Shown here: in pieces, positions 28,810-38,949 of the stretch | How positions within the stretch are numbered: position 1 is the first letter of the stretch | Layout of the letters: the number at the start of each line of letters is the position of its first letter | Origin: Bacillus sp. ISL-41 | GTDB lineage: Bacteria; Bacillota; Bacilli; Bacillales; Cytobacillaceae | Direction of reading: 5' to 3' | DNA: 64,000 bases | NCBI RefSeq assembly: GCF_018613235.1 | Contig: NZ_JAGGQP010000030.1 | Location: forward strand, 124,001-188,000 | The notes under the pieces: model-generated | Told to the model about the DNA's origin: nothing | The model's input: only the letters and a program-made list of their open reading frames with translations | Databases searched by the model: none | Program-made: the position numbers and the translations under genes

Positions 28810-29007
28810 ATGGCAAGGAAAATGCTCTCAATCTTCATGCTTGGACTGGCAGGATATTTTGTTTTTGAGAATAGGTACAGGCTCATGAATATGCTTCTTG
28901 GCAACAGGTTTTTACGCCGGGTGGCTGTGGGTTCAATCATGGGCATGCCTGGTATTAGGAGCAGAATGATGGATTCATTGTTCTCAGGACCTTCAGAGTA
29001 TCAGTAA
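28810..29007 (+). CDS. Small conserved-looking membrane-associated protein
   Basis: 65 residues, not recognised with confidence. The first 20 residues are hydrophobic; the rest is rich in Arg, Met and Leu (MARKMLSIFMLGLAGYFVF, then basic). ATG at 28810 has AAAGGGAGGG upstream; the frame from 28702 has no RBS. A terminator directly follows, which supports a real gene. Confidence 0.65.
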   Translation: MARKMLSIFMLGLAGYFVFENRYRLMNMLLGNRFLRRVAVGSIMGMPGIRSRMMDSLFSGPSEYQ

Positions 29008-29031
29008 AAAGACCTTGTCGGGTCTTTTTCT
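29006..29031 (+). terminator. Terminator after the 65-residue ORF
   Basis: AAAAAGACC / GGTCTTTTT 9-bp stem (29006-29014 with 29021-29029) and T-run. Confidence 0.85.
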
Positions 29032-29146
29032 GTTTCGGAGGGCTATTAATATCTGGGTATTGAAGCTTTAGTTTATAATAATTAAATAGAGGAAAAAGAA
29101 AATACATATTAACGGCTGGGACCGGAGCAGGAAAGTAGGGGAGAAG

Positions 29147-30694
29147 TTGGCTTTTTTGGAAGAGTATTTGTTATGGAAGGTCGCGGAATTCCTGATTGTG
29201 AAGAAGGAGTATCGTATCCTCCAGATATCTCAGGAACACGGAGAGCTGTGGCTGGAAAAGACAGAAAACAAGCATTCGCAGGTTGTTCGCCTGCTGCATT
29301 ATAATCTTGATTGGAGCAACTGGCTGCTTCGCGATATTGGAATGACTGCGGAGAATGGAGACAGAATCCGCAGGAAACTGGCTAAAGGGGACTTGAAGAT
29401 TCTCAATCTTTATTTTAGTGTCTATCCCCCAGTTGATGACTATGAGTTCAGGATCGCCGAACCGGCACTTTCTGATAATGGCAAGGTAACGGTTGAGTCT
29501 ATTTTAGTGGATAGGGCCAATGCGTCAGAAGCATTAATTAAAATAGAAAATAGGTTTGACGGCCAAATCGAGATTGAGCTGGCAGAGGAATTTACTGTGG
29601 ATGATGTAGAGTCTACTAAGAGAAATGCCCTCTCCAAAGCGGTTGGCCGAGCTAAAGAAGAACAATCTGTATTTAATTATGGAAAACCCTTTTTCACCTA
29701 TCTATTTATTGCTGTCCAGGTGCTGATGTTCCTGGTTCTTGAGGCAGCAGGAGGAAGCACGGATACATCAACGTTGATAAAATTCGGCGCAAAGTTCAAC
29801 CCGCTGATACTTGAGGGAGAGTGGTGGCGCTTTTTCACACCGATTATCATCCACATTGGATTCCTCCACTTGTTCATGAATACCCTCGCTTTATACTATT
29901 TAGGGATGATGGTTGAACGGCTATACGGCAATATGAGATTTTTGTTTATATATATTATTTCTGGCTTCAGCGGTGTGCTGGCCAGCTTCATCTTCAGTCC
30001 GAATCTTTCTGCAGGAGCGAGCGGCGCGATTTTTGGCTGCTTTGGCGCTTTACTTTATTTTGGTGTCGCCAAGCCAAGGCTTTTTTGGAGGACATTGGGA
30101 CTGAATATTCTTGTTGTTCTTGGCATCAACCTTGCTTTTGGCTTTACCATTCCTGGAATCGATAATGCAGGACATATAGGGGGACTTGTTGGCGGATTCG
30201 CAACAGCTGGCATTTTTCACCTTCCTAAAAAGAAACGCCCAATGCTTCAAGGAGCATTCCTGGTTATTTCCGTTGCGGCCATTTTTTTATCATTGCAGTT
30301 TGGTTTCAGCGGAAAAGCAAATTTAGTAGATGAAAGATCCATATTGGTTCTTGCACAACAGCATGTAAAAGCGGAAGAGTATGAGCAGGCCAATAAGCTG
30401 CTGACAGATTTTCGCCAGCAGGAAACACTTTCGGCAGAATCATTATTTATGCTTTCTTATACAGAAATAAAGCTGGGCCAGCTTGAAGAAGCAGAAAGTA
30501 ATCTTCTAAAGGTTATTGAATTGGCTCCTGATTTCCACGAAGCTTATTATAATCTGGCCTTGATTTATTTTGATGAAAAGAGCCTGAAGGAAGCCAAAAC
30601 TTATGCTGAAAAAGCGGTAGAGTTAAATCCAGGGCAAGAAAGTTACCGTACAACACTTGAGCAGATCAATCGCTACCTTGAAGAAGCTGCTTAA
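29147..30694 (+). CDS. gluP: Rhomboid family intramembrane serine protease with TPR tail
   Basis: Intramembrane protease of the GluP (YqgP) type. An N-terminal cytosolic domain of about 180 residues precedes six to seven membrane segments. The catalytic dyad is S292 in GASGA and H343 in GHIGG; HIGFLHLFMN matches the conserved second segment. The C-terminus has two to three TPR units (AYYNLALIYFDEKSLKEA). Starts with TTG at 29147 behind TAGGGGAG. In B. subtilis GluP works with FtsH in membrane-protein quality control. The gene overlaps the convergent gene downstream by 29 bp. Confidence 0.93.
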   Translation: MAFLEEYLLWKVAEFLIVKKEYRILQISQEHGELWLEKTENKHSQVVRLLHYNLDWSNWLLRDIGMTAENGDRIRRKLAKGDLKILNLYFSVYPPVDDYEFRIAEPALSDNGKVTVESILVDRANASEALIKIENRFDGQIEIELAEEFTVDDVESTKRNALSKAVGRAKEEQSVFNYGKPFFTYLFIAVQVLMFLVLEAAGGSTDTSTLIKFGAKFNPLILEGEWWRFFTPIIIHIGFLHLFMNTLALYYLGMMVERLYGNMRFLFIYIISGFSGVLASFIFSPNLSAGASGAIFGCFGALLYFGVAKPRLFWRTLGLNILVVLGINLAFGFTIPGIDNAGHIGGLVGGFATAGIFHLPKKKRPMLQGAFLVISVAAIFLSLQFGFSGKANLVDERSILVLAQQHVKAEEYEQANKLLTDFRQQETLSAESLFMLSYTEIKLGQLEEAESNLLKVIELAPDFHEAYYNLALIYFDEKSLKEAKTYAEKAVELNPGQESYRTTLEQINRYLEEAA

Positions 30695-31547
30695 GCACGA
30701 TGCCCTCACCAGAAGCAGTTTGCGTTACAACAAGCAGATGGCTTTTATCTCTTGAAACCAGAATCATAGGCATGGTACTGTCAATCGGATCAACGACAGT
30801 GCCATTGCTTTTTTTTATGCCCAGGTAATAATTCTTATACAATCCTTCCCAGAGCTTCCCGAGGATATTGGCAGTTTCCTTTTGTGTAAAACCTTTTAGA
30901 GGCTGGTCTTCGTACTGTCTGATTGTATCGAGTGGTACAGTTATATAATTCACAGCTTTAAAATCATACGTTTTTTCAGCCTTGCTTAAGCTTTTATAAA
31001 GGGTGTTACTTACGCTCTGGTCAAGAACTTTCTTCCATTCTTTCTCCTGTTTGCTTTTAGCGACCGAAAAGGACTGAAGTGGGCTAAAAGGAGAATCAAT
31101 TACATATAGCATATCATCAGACATCCTCTGCGAGCTTGTGATTCTATCCCCGTCACCATGAAGTTCCGAATAATGAAAAGTGATGGCGTCATATTTTGCG
31201 CTTTCCCCGCGTGAAATGGAATCTTGCTGCTCTAAATCCGCTGTCTCCTGCTCCCACTTGGCAAACTTTCCTTTCAATAGACCATTTACAAACAAGAGCC
31301 CCATATCCTGTCTCAAGTATGCATCCTGGTCCAAAGTTGACTGTACCTTCCAATCAACTACATGTTTATTATTCTTTTTATCTTTTTGTAACGCTAACGA
31401 CGTGCTTGCGCTTTTATACTTTACTGCATCATTCAATGGGAAGAAAGTGATGGTCTCCTCCGTACTGTTTGTATTCTGGAGCTGGATCATCAAAGCAGAG
31501 ACTGCTATAGCCAGTGCACTAATCCCCAAAAATAAATACTTTTTCAT
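30666..31547 (-). CDS. Uncharacterised secreted or membrane-anchored protein
   Basis: Not recognised. 293 residues with an N-terminal signal or anchor (MKKYLFLGISALAIAVSAL), no cysteine lipobox, and a large extracytoplasmic domain. Its 3' end overlaps gluP tail to tail by 29 bp, so no terminator fits between them. The frame is convincing in codon use, and AAGGGTGAG precedes the ATG. Confidence 0.65.
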   Translation of the reverse strand: MKKYLFLGISALAIAVSALMIQLQNTNSTEETITFFPLNDAVKYKSASTSLALQKDKKNNKHVVDWKVQSTLDQDAYLRQDMGLLFVNGLLKGKFAKWEQETADLEQQDSISRGESAKYDAITFHYSELHGDGDRITSSQRMSDDMLYVIDSPFSPLQSFSVAKSKQEKEWKKVLDQSVSNTLYKSLSKAEKTYDFKAVNYITVPLDTIRQYEDQPLKGFTQKETANILGKLWEGLYKNYYLGIKKSNGTVVDPIDSTMPMILVSRDKSHLLVVTQTASGEGIVLKQLLQGSD

Positions 31548-31806
31548 TAGCTCACCCTTTTCATATTGTCAGGAGTCGGTATAACCACTATATGATACTT
31601 GTCCGGAACACATGCAATTAAGTATGATTTTCTCTTTATTTGTCTAAGATGGTGAAAGAAGTGGACAGGAAAATAATGGGCAGCATTTATAAACTGACTG
31701 CTCGCGCAATTATTTTTTCGATTCGTTCCTGATCCAGTTGCGATAAGCTCTTTGAATATAACAACAAAGTTTATAGATGAGCCTTAATGAAAGGTGTTTG
31801 GTTAAT

Positions 31807-33267
31807 ATGTCAGAAAAAGTGAAGCATCCCGTACATGAGAATCTGAAAGAAAATATTAAGTTTTTAAGAGAAGAACTCGGAATTGGCAAAAGTTTTGATG
31901 TCATCCAGCTGGACGTCGAGTACGCTGGCAGAGAAATGGCATTGTTTCTTGTCGATGGATTTGTAAAAGATGATATCCTGCTCTATATCATGCAATTACT
32001 GGCGAAGCTTGAGCCAGGAGCTTTGGACGTGGAAACCCTCAAGAAGCTAGTCAAGACGTACATACCTTATGTAGAGGTAGAAACAACTGACGATCTTGAT
32101 AAGGTGGCGGATATGGTGTTGGCTGGCCCTACGGCACTGGCGGTAGATGGAGTTGCGGAAATCATCTTGATTGATGCGAGAACCTATCCTGTCCGGGGAC
32201 CGCAGGAACCAGATACAGAAAGGGTAGTAAGAGGTTCGAGAGACGGATTCGTCGAGACATTGGTCTTCAATACTGCACTTACAAGAAGGAGAATCCGTGA
32301 CCGCACTTTAAGAATGGAGTACCAGCAGGTAGGCAGGAGGTCGCAAACGGATATAGTTGTCTGTTACATAGAAGATATTGCCGATCCTGAAATGGTTAAG
32401 AAAGTAAAGGACTCCATCAGTAAGATTGATACGGACGGATTGCCAATGGGGGAGAAAACAATCGAGGAGTTTATCTCGGGCCAGCATTGGAATCCATTTC
32501 CCACAGTGAGGTATACAGAGCGTCCAGATACTGCGGCAACACATTTGTATGAAGGGCATGTCTGCATCATTGTTGATGGATCACCCAGTGTCCTGATTAC
32601 TCCGACAACCTTTTGGCATCATTTACAGCATGCCGAGGAGTACCGAAATAAGCCGCTTGTCGGCGCTTATCTGAGAATGGTGCGGTTTATGGCTGTCTGG
32701 GCATCTTTGTTTTTGCTTCCTTTATGGTACCTGTTCGCAGTCAAACCCGAATTGCTGCCAGAAAAAATGGCCTTTATTGGACCGAATGATCCTGGTCAAA
32801 TTCCTTTGTTTTTACAGTTTTTCCTGATTGAAATTGGAATCGATATACTCAGGATGGCCGCGATCCATACACCGACCTCCCTGGCAACGGCGCTTGGACT
32901 TGTCGCTGCTTTGATGATTGGGCAAGTGGCGGTAGAAGTTGGCCTTCTTACAAATGAAGTCATCCTTTACCTTGCAATCGCGGCAATTGGAACCTTCGTA
33001 ACTCCAAGTTATGAAATGAGCCTGGCAAACCGGCTTGTAAGGATATTCCTGCTTATATTGACTGCAGCATTCCAGCTTTACGGATTCCTGATCGGGATCG
33101 TGTTGTTCATCATATTGCTCGCAAGAATGAAATCCTTCGGTGTACCTTACCTGTGGCCATTCATTCCGTTCAACCCAAGAGCGTTCCGTGACGTCCTCGT
33201 CCGGTCACCCATTCCGCTAAAGAACAGGCGGCCGCGGATCCTGAAACCTCAGGATCCAGATCGGTAA
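31807..33267 (+). CDS. GerA-family spore germination protein (SpoVAF-like)
   Basis: Membrane protein of the germinant receptor A-subunit family, expected in the spore inner membrane. The N-terminal part (about 1-270) is cytosolic; five or so membrane segments follow. The opening KHPVHENLKENI and LDVEYAGREMALFLVDGF look more like SpoVAF than GerAA. The frame begins at 31777, but ATG at 31807 matches family starts and has AAAGGTG upstream. It stands alone, without B and C receptor genes or spoVA genes. SpoVAF is known to help germination in B. subtilis. 486 residues. Confidence 0.82.
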   Translation: MSEKVKHPVHENLKENIKFLREELGIGKSFDVIQLDVEYAGREMALFLVDGFVKDDILLYIMQLLAKLEPGALDVETLKKLVKTYIPYVEVETTDDLDKVADMVLAGPTALAVDGVAEIILIDARTYPVRGPQEPDTERVVRGSRDGFVETLVFNTALTRRRIRDRTLRMEYQQVGRRSQTDIVVCYIEDIADPEMVKKVKDSISKIDTDGLPMGEKTIEEFISGQHWNPFPTVRYTERPDTAATHLYEGHVCIIVDGSPSVLITPTTFWHHLQHAEEYRNKPLVGAYLRMVRFMAVWASLFLLPLWYLFAVKPELLPEKMAFIGPNDPGQIPLFLQFFLIEIGIDILRMAAIHTPTSLATALGLVAALMIGQVAVEVGLLTNEVILYLAIAAIGTFVTPSYEMSLANRLVRIFLLILTAAFQLYGFLIGIVLFIILLARMKSFGVPYLWPFIPFNPRAFRDVLVRSPIPLKNRRPRILKPQDPDR

Positions 33268-33336
33268 GATAAAAACAGCGCTTACGGATTTTTACCTTAT
33301 GGCAATAAGATTCTCATCGAAATCAACTACAGCCTG

Positions 33337-33367
33337 AACACCTGACATCATTGTCAGGTGTTTATTT
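33337..33367 (+). terminator. Probable terminator after the germination gene
   Basis: Perfect 11-bp stem (33337-33347 with 33352-33362), TCAT loop, moderately T-rich tail. Confidence 0.75.
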
Positions 33368-33396
33368 ATCTATAAAAGAGCTTATTGGCGGGAATC

Positions 33397-33646
33397 GTAT
33401 CCTTATGAAGGGTCATAGCCTTCGATAAGGGTACAATTAAGCGGAAATCGTACCCTTATGAAGGGGAATAGCAGTATATAAGGGTACAATTAGTCGGGAA
33501 TCGTACCCTTATGAAGGGCAGTCCCAGTCTATAAGGGTACAATAAGGCAAGAATCGTACCCTTATGAAGGGCAATCCCAGTCTATAAGGGTACAATAAGG
33601 CAAGAATCGTACCCTTTTGAAGACTCATCGCCTCCCATAAGGGTAC
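33397..33646. repeat. 53-bp tandem palindromic array, copy set 2
   Basis: Five units at an exact 53-bp period; ATAAGGGTAC begins at 33425, 33478, 33531, 33584 and 33637. The left arm GTACCCTTAT, the 18-nt loop and 15-nt linker match the design of the array at 11618-11999. The first loop (ending GCCTTCG) and the last linker (ATTTGGTGCTAATCG) also match it in sequence. It lies between co-oriented genes, after the terminator at 33337. Confidence 0.95.
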
Positions 33647-33815
33647 ATTTGGTGCTAATCGTATTTAGCTTGATATAGAAAAGCTTGAAAATGGATAAAA
33701 CGCTTTCGTATTTGTCATAAAATCTTCTCCAGTATACTTGAGGAGGCATGGAGTATCCTTTATACTTAAGTAATGGAAACATGCTCTTATTTTCACAAAC
33801 ATTGAGGGGATTACT

Positions 33816-34031
33816 TTGAAAACGATTTATGACATCCAGCAGTTCCTGAAAAAATTCGGGACAATTATTTACATAGGTGACAGAGTGGCGGATTTAGAAC
33901 TCATGACCGCCGAACTGAAAGAACTTTATAATTCCCAATTGATTGAGACAAAAGATTACCAGACTGCGATTTTGCTTTTACGGCAGGAGATCCGGATGGA
34001 AACAGAAAAAAACGTAAATAAGAAAAGGTGA
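33816..34031 (+). CDS. yqgQ: Small DUF910-type protein YqgQ
   Basis: 71-residue helical protein of the YqgQ (DUF910) family: IYDIQQFLKKFGTIIYIGDR at the start. It begins with TTG at 33816 behind TGAGGGG. It ends 6 bp before glcK, and yqgQ-glcK is conserved in bacilli. Binding function not established. Confidence 0.85.
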   Translation: MKTIYDIQQFLKKFGTIIYIGDRVADLELMTAELKELYNSQLIETKDYQTAILLLRQEIRMETEKNVNKKR

Positions 34032-34037
34032 CAGAAA

Positions 34038-35015
34038 ATGGCTGAGAAATGGCTTGTAGGTGTAGATTTAGGAGGTACAACAACCAAACTTGCTTTCATA
34101 AGCATGTACGGTGAAATTATGCATAAATGGGAGATCCCAACAGATGTTTCAGACGAAGGGAAGAATATAACCGTCAATATTGCTAAGGCGATTGATGCGA
34201 AACTTGAGGAATTAGGTCATTCAAAGAGTGAAATCATCGGAATCGGCATGGGTGCTCCTGGTCCAGTGGATCTTACGACTGGTGTGATTTTTGAAGCAGT
34301 GAACCTTGGATGGAGAGAACCTTATCCTTTGAAAGACTTGCTTGAAGTAGAAACCTCGCTTCCGGCCGTAATTGATAATGATGCTAACTGTGCGGCATTG
34401 GGAGAAATGTGGAAAGGTGCAGGAAACGGCGCCAAGGATCTTGTATGTGTCACCCTGGGAACAGGGGTAGGCGGCGGTGTGATCACGAATGGGGATATCG
34501 TTCATGGGGTAAGCGGTGCTGCTGGTGAAATCGGCCATATCACTTCACTGGCTGAAGGTGGAGCGCCGTGTAACTGCGGTAAAACAGGGTGCCTTGAAAC
34601 TATTGCTTCCGCAACTGGAATTGTCAGGATTGCCACTGAAGCATTGAACGATGGAGCCTCAACCGGAGAAATGGCAGCAGTATATAAGGAAACTGGCTAT
34701 GTTACAGCTAAAGATGTTTTCGATTCTGCAAAAAGAAACGATCAATTGGCTATGAAGGTCATTGATTCAGTGGCTTTGCACTTGGGAATTGCACTTGCAA
34801 ATATCGCCAATACCCTGAATCCGGAAAAAATCGTGCTTGGCGGCGGAGTTTCAAAAGCTGGTGACATCCTTCTCAATCCAATAAAAGAACAATTTTTGCG
34901 CAACTCTTTTCCTCGAGTAGCGCAATCAACTGAAATCAGTATCGCCACATTGGGTAATGATGCAGGTGTGATTGGCGCAGCATGGCTGGTCAAGAACAAA
35001 ATTGGGCAAGAATAA
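34038..35015 (+). CDS. glcK: ROK-family glucokinase
   Basis: Phosphorylates glucose to glucose 6-phosphate in the cytoplasm. The ATP-binding motif is [11 protein letters not shown] (residues 10-20), with catalytic Asp in [12 protein letters not shown] and a ROK zinc site of His plus [10 protein letters not shown]. 325 residues is normal. RBS AAAAGGTGACAG overlaps the end of yqgQ. A strong terminator follows. Confidence 0.94.
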   Translation: MAEKWLVGVDLGGTTTKLAFISMYGEIMHKWEIPTDVSDEGKNITVNIAKAIDAKLEELGHSKSEIIGIGMGAPGPVDLTTGVIFEAVNLGWREPYPLKDLLEVETSLPAVIDNDANCAALGEMWKGAGNGAKDLVCVTLGTGVGGGVITNGDIVHGVSGAAGEIGHITSLAEGGAPCNCGKTGCLETIASATGIVRIATEALNDGASTGEMAAVYKETGYVTAKDVFDSAKRNDQLAMKVIDSVALHLGIALANIANTLNPEKIVLGGGVSKAGDILLNPIKEQFLRNSFPRVAQSTEISIATLGNDAGVIGAAWLVKNKIGQE

Positions 35016-35020
35016 CTGGT

Positions 35021-35060
35021 AACAGGGAGCTTTCTGTGAGAAAACTCCCTGTTTTTTTAT
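35021..35060 (+). terminator. Terminator after glcK
   Basis: AACAGGGAG / CTCCCTGTT stem (35021-35029 with 35045-35053) and T-run. Confidence 0.87.
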
Positions 35061-35287
35061 GTGTATAAAGTTTCAATTTTCGGAATTTGGACATTCCTGA
35101 AACTTTTATAGGTTTATTTCGTCTAAAATAGTGGAAAATCACAGTAATTGGTCTATGCTTTGTTACTTTGATTTTGTTTGCTTTTTAGAAAAAAAAGTAT
35201 TAAGATTATCTTTGATTCTTGAGCAAGTGGAAAAAATAACCTAAAAATCCCCATATCTGTTATTTTTGACAGGGAGGTAACAAGCAA

Positions 35288-37177
35288 ATGAAGAAGAATA
35301 CCTGGACTAAAGCATCTATTGTTGCGATTGCGACAATCCTGCTTTGGCTAAAGACTTATATTGCCTATAAAACTAGCTTTGATATAAAAATTGAGAACTG
35401 GAGACAGGAAATTATCCTGCTCATGAATCCCTTAAGTTTCCTGATGGTCATCCTTGGAATCAGCATGTTCATGAAGGAAAAGGCCCAGAAACGCTACATT
35501 CTGATAACAAGTTTCATAGTTTCAGCAGTCTTGTTCGCTAATGTTGTGTTTTACCGTTTCTTCAATGACTTCCTGACGATTCCCGTGCTTTTCCAGACGA
35601 GTAATATGAGTGATTTGGGCAGCAGCGTCACCGAATTAATCAACATCAGTGACTTGTTTTATTTTGCTGATTTGCTCGCGTTGGCCATTTTATTAAAAAT
35701 CAAGCCAAATGTCATCACATTCCGCGAGTATTCCAAAGTGGACCGCAGAGCGTTCTTCCTTGTGGCGATCGCGATTGCATTCTTTAATCTTGGAATGGCT
35801 GAAACTGAGCGTCCACAGCTGTTGACTAGAACTTTCGACAGAGAAATGCTGGTAAAAAATATCGGGACTTACAATTACCACTTATATGATGCTTTCCTGC
35901 AATCGAAGTCATCCGCACAGAGAGCAATGGCTGATGGCAGTGAGCTCGCTGACATCGACAACTATGTTCGTGCAAATTATTTACCGCCGGACGATGAGAT
36001 GTTTGGTGCTGCTAAAGGCAAAAATGTGATACTCATCTCCATGGAATCCACACAGGATTTTGTCATAGACCAAACTGTAAATGGAGAAGAAATTACGCCT
36101 TTCCTGAACGATTTCATAAAAGAAAGTTATTACTTCAACAATTTCTATCACCAGACCGGTCAGGGAAAGACTTCAGATTCCGAATTCCTGGTTGAGAATT
36201 CACTGTATCCACTAAGCAGAGGAGCAGTATTCTTTACGCATTCCGGAAATGAATATACAGCAACACCTGAAATTTTGAATGAAAACGGATATTTCACTGC
36301 TTCTCTGCATGCGAATAACAAGAGTTTCTGGAACCGTGATATCATGTATCAATCACTGGGATACGAGCGCTTCTATTCGCTTCCTGATTATGAAGTGAAA
36401 GAAGGAAATTCAGTAGGCTGGGGCATGAAAGATATTGAGTTCTTCCAACAATCAGTTGATCATTTGAAGGCTATGCCGAAGCCATTCTATTCTAAGTTCA
36501 TTACATTGACGAACCATTTCCCTTTCGAACTGAATGAGGAAGACCGCCTTATCGAACCATATACGTCAAATGATAAGACAGTCAATAATTATTTCCCAAC
36601 TGTTCGTTATCAGGATGAGGCTCTTAAACTGTTTATACAAGAATTGAAAGATGAAGGACTTTACGAAGACTCAATCATCATTTTATATGGTGATCATTAT
36701 GGGATCTCGGAGAATCATAATAAGGCGATGGGTGAATATCTAGGCAAGGAAATTACCCCTTTTGAAAGCACTCAGCTGCAACAAGTGCCGTTGATCGTCC
36801 ACATTCCTGGCCATGAGGGCAAGACAATGCCTACGGTTGGCGGACAGATTGACCTTAAGCCGACGATCCTTCACCTGCTGGGAATCGACACTAAGAATAA
36901 CATCGATTTTGGTTCCGATCTATTCTCGAAGAACCGACGTGATTTCGCTGTTCTGCGAGATGGCAGTTTCATCACTAAGGATTATGTATTCACAAGAGAA
37001 ACTTGCTACGATAAGACAACTGGCGAGCCGACCGACAAAGCAGCTTGTGAGCCTTTCTTTGAACAAGCAAAGAACGAGCTTGAGTTCTCCGATAAAATCA
37101 TTTATGGAGACTTGCTGAGATTTTATGACGAGCAAGATGCAAACAAAGAAAATGGTTCCCCTAAATCCAATAAGTGA
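35288..37177 (+). CDS. yqgS: LtaS-family lipoteichoic acid synthase-type enzyme YqgS
   Basis: Polyglycerolphosphate transferase family. Five N-terminal membrane segments (about 1-175) carry an extracellular sulfatase-fold domain. The catalytic nucleophile is T295 in [10 protein letters not shown]; metal ligands lie in SMESTQ and [20 protein letters not shown] near residue 217 could be the signal-peptidase site that releases the domain. 629 residues. In B. subtilis YqgS is one of several LtaS paralogues with a role in sporulation or as a minor synthase. RBS GGGAGG. Confidence 0.92.
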   Translation: MKKNTWTKASIVAIATILLWLKTYIAYKTSFDIKIENWRQEIILLMNPLSFLMVILGISMFMKEKAQKRYILITSFIVSAVLFANVVFYRFFNDFLTIPVLFQTSNMSDLGSSVTELINISDLFYFADLLALAILLKIKPNVITFREYSKVDRRAFFLVAIAIAFFNLGMAETERPQLLTRTFDREMLVKNIGTYNYHLYDAFLQSKSSAQRAMADGSELADIDNYVRANYLPPDDEMFGAAKGKNVILISMESTQDFVIDQTVNGEEITPFLNDFIKESYYFNNFYHQTGQGKTSDSEFLVENSLYPLSRGAVFFTHSGNEYTATPEILNENGYFTASLHANNKSFWNRDIMYQSLGYERFYSLPDYEVKEGNSVGWGMKDIEFFQQSVDHLKAMPKPFYSKFITLTNHFPFELNEEDRLIEPYTSNDKTVNNYFPTVRYQDEALKLFIQELKDEGLYEDSIIILYGDHYGISENHNKAMGEYLGKEITPFESTQLQQVPLIVHIPGHEGKTMPTVGGQIDLKPTILHLLGIDTKNNIDFGSDLFSKNRRDFAVLRDGSFITKDYVFTRETCYDKTTGEPTDKAACEPFFEQAKNELEFSDKIIYGDLLRFYDEQDANKENGSPKSNK

Positions 37178-37189
37178 AATTCTTTAAAA

Positions 37190-37222
37190 CCTGCACCTTA
37201 ATATTATGGGTGCAGGATTTTT
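37190..37222 (+). terminator. Terminator after yqgS
   Basis: CCTGCACC / GGTGCAGG stem (37190-37197 with 37209-37216), then ATTTTTATT. Confidence 0.83.
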
Positions 37223-37409
37223 ATTATGGAAGATACAAAATAAGAGTAGTAATTTGCCTGAATCAATGAGATATTACATAGTGCGCAATAGCTGGTTTCC
37301 GGCTTTAAAAATACCGGGCAATGTTTTTGCTGATTTTTCATAATTCATTGAAACATTTATTGGTTTATAACGTACAGATATATACATGGTTAAAAATGGG
37401 GGTGTAGAG

Positions 37410-38561
37410 GTGAAGGGCAATAAGGTAAGTACATATCATACACCTTATGTTATATGGGCGATGATGATCATCATCACTTCTGCATCAATCTTTTCTGGCT
37501 GCTCTCAACAACTTGAAGGTTCATTGCACGAAAGAGCTGGTCATAGTTTGAAAAGGGTGAAGGAACACCCAGGTCCTTCGTTTTTGGGAGCGGATATTTT
37601 TCCGATTCGTATTGGCGAGCAGGAGGAATTCTATAAATCAGCAGGCTGGCTTAGTGATTCAGAAATCCTCTATGTTACAAATAAAGGAGAAAGTACCTCC
37701 TTATTATATTCCTACAATCTTGGAACAGGAAAAGCGACATTACTATATACAAGTGCGCAGCCAATCATAAACGCGGTACCAAGTCCAGAAAGAACCAAGG
37801 TGCTGATCCATAGCGGGGCATCAGAAGAAGGACACCTGACTATTATTGACTTGTCAGGTGAAGAGATGTATTCTACCAGCATTCAATCCTATGAAATAAC
37901 TTTCGAGTGGAACCCATTCGATGAGAATTTATTAGCGATCTCTGCTTTTACAGCAGATTGGGATTTCATCAGTTACTTACTTGATTTAAGGAACAATAAG
38001 CTCAATGAAGTCAAACTTCCCGAACCATTTGTAAGATGGATATCTGAGGATGTCCTTGTCTATCAGGAATGGGAAGAAGAAGGGATGTCTCTTACGGCAC
38101 CATTAAATTCGTTTTCTTTTAAGGGAAAAAAGATTGAAACCTTATATGAAAATGTATACCAGTTCGATTCCTTTGGGCCGTATTTAATGACTGTCAAAGT
38201 CAATGATAATGAAGAGGGATTGTATACATTCATCAGGGATGGCGGCAAACCGGTCGCTGAATTTACAGCGCCGCTATTAACCTCTTTTTCTGGATGGGTC
38301 GTTCCTTTTTATGATTTAATGGAAAATGGGAAGGATTTTATCTATTTGAGAGCAAACAGTCAGGGAGATGCTGACCTTTATGAAGGTGGATTTAACTTGA
38401 TGCGTTATCATATAGATACCGAAAAAGAGGAAGTTGTGTTTAACGAGTTGGCCAATGAACCACTTTCCTGCTCACCTTCCGGAGAGATGTGCCTGTATGG
38501 TTTCCAGCTCGAAAAAGTCTTGAATATCGAGACAAACGAGATTTTTAGTCTAGTTAACTAA
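37410..38561 (+). CDS. yqgU: Lipoprotein YqgU with beta-propeller-like domain
   Basis: 383 residues with a signal peptide and lipobox IFSGC, so anchored outside the membrane. The rest has repeating SW..D..ILY and LLYSYNLGTGK units, as in beta-propeller folds. GTG at 37410 is chosen because GGGGG is 6-8 nt upstream; ATG at 37386 has no RBS. Position yqgS-yqgU-yqgV fits B. subtilis. Partner and function unknown. Confidence 0.78.
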   Translation: MKGNKVSTYHTPYVIWAMMIIITSASIFSGCSQQLEGSLHERAGHSLKRVKEHPGPSFLGADIFPIRIGEQEEFYKSAGWLSDSEILYVTNKGESTSLLYSYNLGTGKATLLYTSAQPIINAVPSPERTKVLIHSGASEEGHLTIIDLSGEEMYSTSIQSYEITFEWNPFDENLLAISAFTADWDFISYLLDLRNNKLNEVKLPEPFVRWISEDVLVYQEWEEEGMSLTAPLNSFSFKGKKIETLYENVYQFDSFGPYLMTVKVNDNEEGLYTFIRDGGKPVAEFTAPLLTSFSGWVVPFYDLMENGKDFIYLRANSQGDADLYEGGFNLMRYHIDTEKEEVVFNELANEPLSCSPSGEMCLYGFQLEKVLNIETNEIFSLVN

Positions 38562-38585
38562 TTGAGTTTCCAAGGAGAGATTTTG

Positions 38586-38903
38586 ATGGCAATCGTTGAT
38601 GTAACAGTTATACCAATCGGAACTCAGACGCCAAGTGTGAGTTCATATGTAGCAGATATCCAAAAAATTCTTAAGCAGTATGAGGAACGAGGAGAAATCC
38701 ATTACCAACTTACGCCAATGAACACTTTGATTGAAGGAGAACTGCCCGTCTTGTTTGAGGTAATCCAGGCCATCCACGAAGCGCCCTTCAATGCCGGGAT
38801 CCAGAGAGTAGCTACAAATATCCGGATTGACGACAGGCGTGACGTGAAAAGAAGGATGGAGGATAAGGTAGACAGGGTAAATGAATTATTGAAAAAGGAC
38901 TAA
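38586..38903 (+). CDS. yqgV: MTH1187-type thiamine-binding family protein YqgV
   Basis: 105 residues with a ferredoxin-like fold; VDVTVIPIGTQTPSVSSYVADIQ is the opening (partly quoted) and MNTLIEGE is central. The family (COG0011, formerly DUF77) binds thiamine in at least one member. ATG at 38586 has AAGGAGAG upstream. It follows yqgU by 24 bp and ends at a terminator. Confidence 0.88.
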   Translation: MAIVDVTVIPIGTQTPSVSSYVADIQKILKQYEERGEIHYQLTPMNTLIEGELPVLFEVIQAIHEAPFNAGIQRVATNIRIDDRRDVKRRMEDKVDRVNELLKKD

Positions 38904-38906
38904 ATG

Positions 38907-38938
38907 AAAAAGACCACCTATAACGGGTGGTCTTTTTC
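38907..38938. terminator. Bidirectional terminator between yqgV and yqgW
   Basis: GACCACC / GGTGGTC stem of 8 bp (38911-38918 with 38926-38933) with A-run before and T-run after, between convergent genes. Confidence 0.87.
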
Positions 38939-38949
38939 TGTGTCTAAAA

